A stretch of DNA of 11,282 nucleotides from Trichomonas tenax (Eukaryota > Parabasalia > Trichomonadida > Trichomonadidae). The position numbers were made by a program, and so were the translations under genes. The stretch is taken from assembly GCA_023091735.1 (NCBI GenBank), contig JALKBU010001417.1, forward strand, positions 1 to 11,282, given 5' to 3'. Numbering within the stretch: the first letter of the stretch is position 1; every line of letters begins with the position of its first letter. Positions 7,215 through 11,282 of the stretch are shown one piece after another. The notes under the pieces are model-generated. The model did no database searches, had not been told where the DNA came from, and saw only the letters and a program-made list of their open reading frames with translations.

Positions 7215-8021
7215 TCAAACCGGAGTTTCCTCGTTAGCATTCAGAACAGGATATTCGTATTCTGTTGTTTTCGTATCTTCTGTGAAAACTAAATCTTTGA
7301 TTGATTTTCTCTGAACTTCACCATTATTCAAAATATATTCAGGGAAAGTAGTTCTAAACTTCTGGGCCTCTTTAAACAATTGCATCAAGAATTGTGATAA
7401 AATTGCAATTAATACTCTTGCAGGTTCTTGTAAACCGTTTTCTCTTTGTGCCATCAGTTTCTTCACACTTGCTATGAAATCTTCGTTATATGAATCATAT
7501 GCTGTTCTCGCTTTGTTATTTTCTTCGATCGCCTTATCTAAGTCTTTTCCATTCTTACTTTCCAGCATTGCAACGTATGCTCTAGTTTTATCGTATTCTT
7601 GAACAGCAATTTCACGCTGTTTCTTTACTTCGACTAATCTCAAAACTTCTTGTTCGAAAACTGTTAATGGCGTAACAATTAAAGGATCTAAACGCGGTAA
7701 CAGGAAGTTTGTTGTCAAATTATCAAATTGTTTTCCAAAACTTTCCATTGTAATTGCTTCATTTTTAACATCTTCAGGGAAATCTTCAGCCCAGATTCCT
7801 AAATTTGTTCCCAATCGCGCACATATTCTACTTACATTACTCATTTGATGCTGTAGTTGCGTCAAAGTAATTATAATCTGTTGAGTATCTAATTGAAGCA
7901 TATTATGATAGTTAACAGCTAAATCATAACGTGGATCTTTTGTTTCTACGATTGTTGGAATTCCTACTGTTGCCAAAGCTGCTTCCTTTATGTCATTCAA
8001 CCCACTCAATAACTTTTTCAT
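7215..8021 (-). CDS. BAR-domain protein
   Basis: A 268-residue, almost wholly helical protein of the BAR family, which forms banana-shaped dimers that sense or bend membranes. The first residues (MKKLLSGLNDIKEAALATVG) could form an amphipathic helix, as in N-BAR proteins. The second BAR helix is the clearest part: the KKQREIAVQEYDKTRAYVAM stretch (basic, then E-YDxxR), followed by helix 3 with KARTAYDSYNEDFIASVKKL, LMAQRENGLQEP and a long terminal helix. The spacing parallels amphiphysin/endophilin-type BAR domains, where KxxxxxxYDxxR and xxYxxxNxxLxxxLxxL recur. No SH3 domain follows; the protein ends about 25 residues after the domain. The stop lies 110 bases before the PDI-like gene on the same strand. 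Confidence 0.85.
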   Translation of the reverse strand: MKKLLSGLNDIKEAALATVGIPTIVETKDPRYDLAVNYHNMLQLDTQQIIITLTQLQHQMSNVSRICARLGTNLGIWAEDFPEDVKNEAITMESFGKQFDNLTTNFLLPRLDPLIVTPLTVFEQEVLRLVEVKKQREIAVQEYDKTRAYVAMLESKNGKDLDKAIEENNKARTAYDSYNEDFIASVKKLMAQRENGLQEPARVLIAILSQFLMQLFKEAQKFRTTFPEYILNNGEVQRKSIKDLVFTEDTKTTEYEYPVLNANEETPV

Positions 8022-8028
8022 TTTTATA

Positions 8029-8064
8029 ACACCTTTTTATTTTTTCCACACCCTTTTTATTTTA
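8029..8064. repeat. Direct repeat upstream of the BAR gene
   Basis: ACACCTTTTTATTTT (8029-8043) is repeated as ACACCCTTTTTATTTT (8048-8063) with four bases between. In BAR-gene orientation the unit is AAAATAAAAAGGTGT, resembling the AAAAAGTG word with an extra G. In the other orientation it would lie upstream of the Rho remnant and offers a CCTTT core, like one reported T. vaginalis core element. It may be a promoter element of either gene. Confidence 0.4.
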
Positions 8065-8160
8065 GATTATCTTTTCGACTTTGAACGAGCGATCAGAATA
8101 ACATAGATAATCGGCTAACTCAATGTGGACTGTTATTTCTCGGATCCAAACTCTTTCTAG

Positions 8161-8451
8161 AACGTTCAAAATATCTGGCTCAAGGAGCTTAAGAAGTACG
8201 TCCGGAACCCAGTATGCCTTCTCGTCGGAACAAAGTCTGACCTGAGATCTGACGATGCGACGCTCCAGTCTCTTGCTAAGACAGGTATGTCCCCTGTTAC
8301 TCACCAGATGGGTGCGAAATTTGCCAACGATATCAATGCTATTGGATACTTAGAGTGCTCTGCTAAGAAACTAGAGGGTGTCCAGGAAGTCATTGATGCT
8401 GTTTTGGAGTTTGCCCTTAAGCCAAAGAGAAAGATTTGCGATCTTATCTAG
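8161..8451 (+). pseudogene. Rho/Rac-type GTPase remnant, intact C-terminal half
   Basis: Ninety-six codons, open from just after a TAG at 8158-8160 to a TAG at 8449-8451, encode the second half of a Rho-family GTPase. They include NVQNIWLKELKKYV, the G4 motif in LLVGTKSDLR, the Rho-type loop (TGMSPVTHQMGAKFAN), the G5 motif in YLECSAKK, a terminal helix, a polybasic KPKRK and the CAAX box CDLI. The preceding sequence still reads FSDPNSF before the in-frame stop, matching the Rac-type SxxSFENV region, so the TAG probably replaced Glu (GAG). Further upstream the P-loop, switch I and DTAGQE cannot be read in any one frame. The fragment has no ATG to make a working GTPase. The excellent preservation after the stop suggests recent decay or truncation during duplication. 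Confidence 0.85.
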
Positions 8452-8536
8452 ATAAAGCTTTATCTCTTTGACTTAGTATGTAAATATACCCATGTGCTGA
8501 TATCTCAATGGTAATATTACATTTTCAATCTTATAA

Positions 8537-8983
8537 AATCTCAAAATTAATGAAATTGGTAAATTTTCAATCATCTTCCAAATTGGCAACAAGTATGATA
8601 AAATATCTCATCATCTGAGGCATCACCAAGCCAGGACAAAGCTTCAATACTATTCTCTGGTTGGAGCTTAACCTGGTGAATTATCAACTAACAATAGAGA
8701 ATTCGATAAATATGCTCAAGTATGGGAGAGTTTCTATGGAAAAACCCCTCAAGTCGTTCATTCCAATAAAACTTGTTTGAGCTATCAAAAATTGCTCAAA
8801 AACGAAAGCTTCAATTCTGGAAAGGCAGATAATGATAAATATTCATATATATAGGCAAACTGTGAAGGTTAGAGTGGATATAACTTTCAGAAACTCATCA
8901 ACATTTACAATATTCGCCATGACAAAATTGATGTTGATCCAACACTTTTAAAAAGATATTTCAGTTTACCAGTCACAGTATAA
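8537..8983 (+). pseudogene. Decayed reading frame of unknown family
   Basis: In one forward frame, 148 codons run to a TAA at 8981-8983 with only three internal stops: TAA 8669-8671, TAG 8852-8854 and TAG 8870-8872. In DNA this A/T-rich about ten would be expected. The translation between the stops looks like protein: a GNKYDKISHHLRHHQARTK stretch, then REFDKYAQVWESFYGKTPQ, SYQKLLKNESFNSGK and finally FQKLINIYNIRHDK. I do not recognise the family. There is no convincing start, and the frame is closed by TAA at 8534. It is probably a dead gene or gene fragment in the decayed tract between the Rho remnant and the right repeat. Confidence 0.4.
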
Positions 8984-9255
8984 TAGCAGCTAATAGTCAT
9001 ATTTATTGTGAACAGCCAAAGCATTGCACAATATATCATTATTTTTGAGATATCACTCGATCTTGTAAAGCATAAATAAGAACAGCAAAAATGCCTTCTT
9101 AATGGGATATATTGCTAGCTATTATACAATAGTATCTATATTTACTATAGTATCATATATAAATGTGAAAGCATGGATCATGTTGCTTGATTATATAAAA
9201 AGTCAATCTTATTTTTTTTGAAAAAAATCAAAAATATTTAACCTCGAATCCTTAA
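8984..9255. other. A/T-rich tract, no gene seen
   Basis: I see no coding frame. The sequence is dominated by A/T words such as ATAGTATCTATATTTACTAT near 9127-9146, a loosely palindromic stretch, and ends in A/T homopolymers around 9210-9240. Confidence 0.4.
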
Positions 9256-9399
9256 ACAACACTCCCTGCAGATGGATCCCTCAAGCCATCAATCCTTATA
9301 CTTGAAATTTTGGAAAATCAAATTTATATTTCCCGCTCAAATTCGCTGATTTTGGTTCATCACTCTTCTATATCTTATACCTTTGTTGATGATTTGTAA
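9256..9399 (+). pseudogene. Possible DDE-transposase fragment
   Basis: Forty-seven open codons between TAA 9253-9255 and TAA 9397-9399 read TTLPADGSLKPSILILE and continue with hydrophobic strands. The pattern (small residue)-A-D-G-(x)-(L)-K/P-P followed by a hydrophobic strand resembles the strand of DDE_1 (Tigger/jerky/pogo-like) transposases that often reads NADGxxLPPxxI. No catalytic Asp pair can be confirmed and the fragment is short. A second forward frame is also fairly open here, so this is a weak call. Confidence 0.25.
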
Positions 9400-9933
9400 A
9401 AATGCACTTCATTTTAAATTTATTTTTCGCAAAAAAAGTGACGAGTCCACTCAATTCGCTCACAATATTTTTCACTTTTGACTGCGAAGGGAATCACATT
9501 AACGTGTTCAATAGCCGTAAGACCATTCAATTGGTACCGGTACCGATTTTCTGAAGCCGTTTAATATTGTGAAATCATTCAAAATTAAAGTGCATAATAT
9601 TTATTAGGACAGCATTGAAAGTCAGTTTTTGAGTTTTACATTCAAAAATAAACATATCACTTTATGCCAATCATTAAAAATTGCAAAATATTGCTATATA
9701 GTAAGATATAAACATATATTTAGATAAATTTTACAATAAACTAAAAGCCGTTAAAATATCACTTTTCTCATATGTTATTATCAGGCAAAAACGCTTCTAA
9801 GTAAATTTTAGCCCTTATGGAACATAAAGCATATTATATTTCCTTGCTAAATCACGTCTACGTAATTAATTTTCCATAGGAAGCAGTTGTGCTGTTAATG
9901 CAAAAAAATAAATCAAACCGTGACATTATTTTG
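9400..9933. other. Intergenic decayed region with palindromes
   Basis: No readable gene. GCAAAAAAAGTGAC (9429-9442) and TTTTTCACTTTTGACTGC (9468-9485) oppose each other and share the CACTTTT word of the flanking repeats; they may be remnants of a third, decayed copy. GGTACCGGTACC (9533-9544) is a perfect 12-base palindrome. The rest is A/T-rich filler. Confidence 0.35.
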
Positions 9934-10808
9934 TCATGAATTCGCTTCACAACGTCTGCATATACCAGACAGCGACACATGATCATTAATCCAAACATAA
10001 TTGATACGAAATGGATTAGATTTTGACATTTTAGCCATCAGAGAAGAGGATCTCGCTTCAGAACGTACAGGATGATAATGGCGATGAAGTACGCATGGCG
10101 ACTTCCATGACAATTCAAACCAATAACCAGCATGTTTACCGCAAAATTAATTTAGGGGGAGTAAACCTACCCCTGAATAAATTTATTGAGTCAAATCAGA
10201 GATGTACAGTGTGTATGTTGTGAAACTTATGAAGCAGCCTTTGAAGAAGAAGTCGTTGATGAAGCAACTATTGATGATGTTGACCAGGCTGTTGATACTA
10301 AACTTGATGTTGCATTTGATGTTGAGCAGGTTGTTGCATATGATTCTGAACAGGTTGATGTTGATGAAGAAAAGGACGCCAATCAAATTGATTTGGAAAA
10401 TTCCAACATTGGAAAGGAAGTTGACCCTGTCCCAGTGGCGTTTGACGAGCTTGCCTTTGAAGAACCCGTAATTGACGTCTTGGTATTGCTCCTCCATCAC
10501 GAGGCCACCATTGATTTTCCCGATTCAGAGGAAAGATATTTCATCTTTTGGACACAAGATGGTTGAACCTACACCATGGTTGCTCTTGGACCATGGCCTC
10601 ATACAGGCAGTACGTAAAATCACCCTTGCAATCGTAGTTTTCGAGATGTGCTCTTGTTGGTAGATCCGAATGTACGATTCTCCATTAAGTCTCCGAGTTA
10701 TTATTCTATGTTGATCAGATGTTAATAAGCCCGTATTGAAAGCTTCACCCAGCTCGATATATTCTAGAGATTCGAGGAAGGGATCGCCACTCCCCCCTGA
10801 TCAGCCAT
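9934..10808 (-). pseudogene. Decayed gene with helix-turn-helix-like N-terminus, probably transposon-derived
   Basis: On the minus strand an ATG at 10808 opens MADQGG, then slips frame within a run of six G (10792-10797 on the plus strand, seen as C); one more G would restore it. From 10800 a single frame runs to a TGA at 9936-9934 with three internal stops (10527, 10185 and 10149, first bases on the minus strand). The first 91 codons are clearly protein-like, including FLESLEYIELGEAFNTGLLT, RRLNGESYIRIYQQEHISKT and TIARVILRTACMRPW, which fit a transposase-type helix-turn-helix. The middle (about 10190-10380) is a TCAACA-like low-complexity repeat, readable as Gln/His-rich or Ser/Thr-rich in other frames. 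The last part holds the MSKSNPFRINYVWINDHVSL stretch and CRRCE. The region is less A/T-rich than its surroundings. I cannot name the family, and no DDE triad is seen. Confidence 0.55.
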
Positions 10809-10840
10809 TAAAATAATAAACATTCACTTCAATATCTAAC

Positions 10841-10942
10841 ATTTGACACCTTACACTGCCAAATGTCATAAGTTCTAGATATTTGACACTTTGCACTGTC
10901 AAATGTTATATATTTTTGACACTTTACAATATCAAATGTCAG
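10841..10942. repeat. Three spaced palindromic repeats
   Basis: Three 29-base units lie at 10841-10869, 10881-10909 and 10914-10942. Each reads approximately ATTTGACACTTTRCACTGTCAAATGT, with arms ATTTGACA and TGTCAAAT around an 8-base centre. Unit 2 has perfect arms, unit 1 has one mismatch and unit 3 has two. Spacing between starts is 40 and 33 bases. They sit between the ATG of the decayed helix-turn-helix gene (10808) and the right inverted repeat (from 11070), where transposons commonly carry subterminal transposase-binding sites or operators. Confidence 0.75.
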
Positions 10943-11069
10943 ATAAGAGTCAAAAAATATGACGAAATCATCCCATTTTGCGATGCTATGCAAAATTCCA
11001 CAAATTCTTGTTGCTCAATCATGATTTTATAAGAAAAATTGAGGGATTTTTTGAGCACTCTTCTCACAA

Positions 11070-11197
11070 GAGTCTATGACAAAAGTGAACATCAAAAAGT
11101 GACAGATAAACCTTAAAGTCACTTTTAAAAATAAATTGTCACTTTTTGTGCGGGCAAATTGTCACCTTTATAAAAAATGTCATAAATATCTTTGTTG
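11070..11197 (-). repeat. Right copy of the ~127-bp inverted repeat
   Basis: The reverse complement of this segment aligns with 1-127 along its whole length. The inner edge is sharp: GAGTCT at 11070-11075 matches, while the sequence before it does not match the left copy. The outer edge is near 11197, after which CTAACCAATAC has no counterpart in view. It carries the same set of GTGAC/GTCAC words. Orientation and order (repeat, palindromes, inward-reading decayed gene) suit a transposon terminus. Confidence 0.85.
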
Positions 11198-11216
11198 TCT
11201 AACCAATACATCCAGG

Positions 11217-11282
11217 TTAGTGTTGTTGACGAGCCACAACTCTATCATCAACGAGCATATACCTAATTGGTAAGAAAACAAC
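11217..11282 (-). CDS. Possible C-terminal end of a gene running in from the right
   Basis: From the right edge a minus-strand frame of 21 codons ends in TAA at 11219-11217 and reads VVFLPIRYMLVDDRVVARQQ, then His. It is somewhat less A/T-rich than the neighbouring repeat and looks protein-like, but it is too short to assign. If real, the gene ends only about 20 bases outside the inverted repeat, which would mark where the repeat was inserted. Confidence 0.25.
   Translation of the reverse strand, partial: VVFLPIRYMLVDDRVVARQQH

Noticed and set aside
8284..8291. GTATGT resembling a trichomonad 5' splice site within the Rho remnant
   Set aside because: The Rho frame reads straight through it into conserved sequence, and no ACTAACACACAG-type 3' site was found near the 5' border of the remnant.
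8062..8304. Minus-strand open frame over the Rho remnant
   Set aside because: It is antisense to a clearly recognisable Rho C-terminal half and has no family resemblance of its own.
8451..8464. Perfect 14-base palindrome GATAAAGCTTTATC after the Rho stop codon
   Set aside because: It is too A/T-rich and isolated to support a terminator or binding-site claim.
10147..10182. Imperfect hairpin around GGGGGAGTAAACCTACCCC
   Set aside because: The arms match only partly and the stretch lies inside the decayed coding frame, so it is probably incidental.
10035..10223. A 62-codon plus-strand frame containing EVRMATSMTIQ and KINLGGVNLPL
   Set aside because: It looks protein-like but overlaps the equally open and more coherent minus-strand frame that continues the helix-turn-helix gene. 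Without homologues I kept the minus-strand reading.
10186..10566. A 127-codon acidic, Val/Asp-rich open frame on the plus strand as a gene
   Set aside because: It has no ATG at all, and the only apparent start is a TTG. It lies antisense, codon for codon, to the frame of the minus-strand decayed gene, and the openness comes from a GTTGAT-like repeat.
1..11282. tRNA, rRNA, CRISPR arrays, bacterial operons or viral genes
   Set aside because: None was seen. There are no regular direct-repeat/spacer arrays, no cloverleaf-like sequences in the intergenic parts I read, and no polymerase or capsid-like product.

Overview
The window looks like nuclear DNA of a compact, intron-poor, A/T-rich protist, most likely a parabasalid (a trichomonad such as Tritrichomonas or Trichomonas). 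The evidence is short intergenic gaps, uninterrupted genes, plainly eukaryotic products (Rab, NEDD8 conjugation, ER N-glycosylation, BAR domain, membrane PDI), and sequences resembling the trichomonad initiator TCAYTWYTCATTA a few bases before three start codons. The lineage is inferred; no rRNA or other diagnostic marker is present.

Layout. 1-127 is a repeat that returns in inverted orientation at 11070-11197. 576-8021 is an ordinary gene block: a Rab GTPase (+), a UBC12-type NEDD8-conjugating enzyme (-), a four-EF-hand protein broken by one missing base (-), a coiled-coil protein possibly related to Nup62/Nsp1 (-), the mannosyltransferase ALG1 (+), a small unknown protein (+), a membrane-anchored thioredoxin/PDI-like protein (-) and a BAR-domain protein (-). 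The coiled-coil gene and ALG1 diverge from a 142-base spacer carrying four copies of CACTTTTT.

From about 8150 to 10810 the sequence is a gene graveyard. It holds the intact C-terminal half of a Rho/Rac GTPase behind a stop codon, an unidentified decayed reading frame, a weak DDE-transposase-like fragment, and on the minus strand a decayed gene with a helix-turn-helix-like N-terminal region. Upstream of that last gene lie three spaced palindromes and then the right copy of the inverted repeat. Terminal repeat, subterminal palindromes and an inward-reading decayed gene look like one end of a DNA transposon. Whether the left repeat is the partner end, giving an element of about 11.2 kb around eight host genes, or a separate copy, cannot be settled here.

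The living genes do not form a pathway. They are housekeeping and membrane-trafficking genes: Rab and BAR act on vesicles and membrane curvature, ALG1 and the PDI-like protein in the ER, UBC12 in cullin neddylation, and the EF-hand protein in calcium or cytoskeletal roles.
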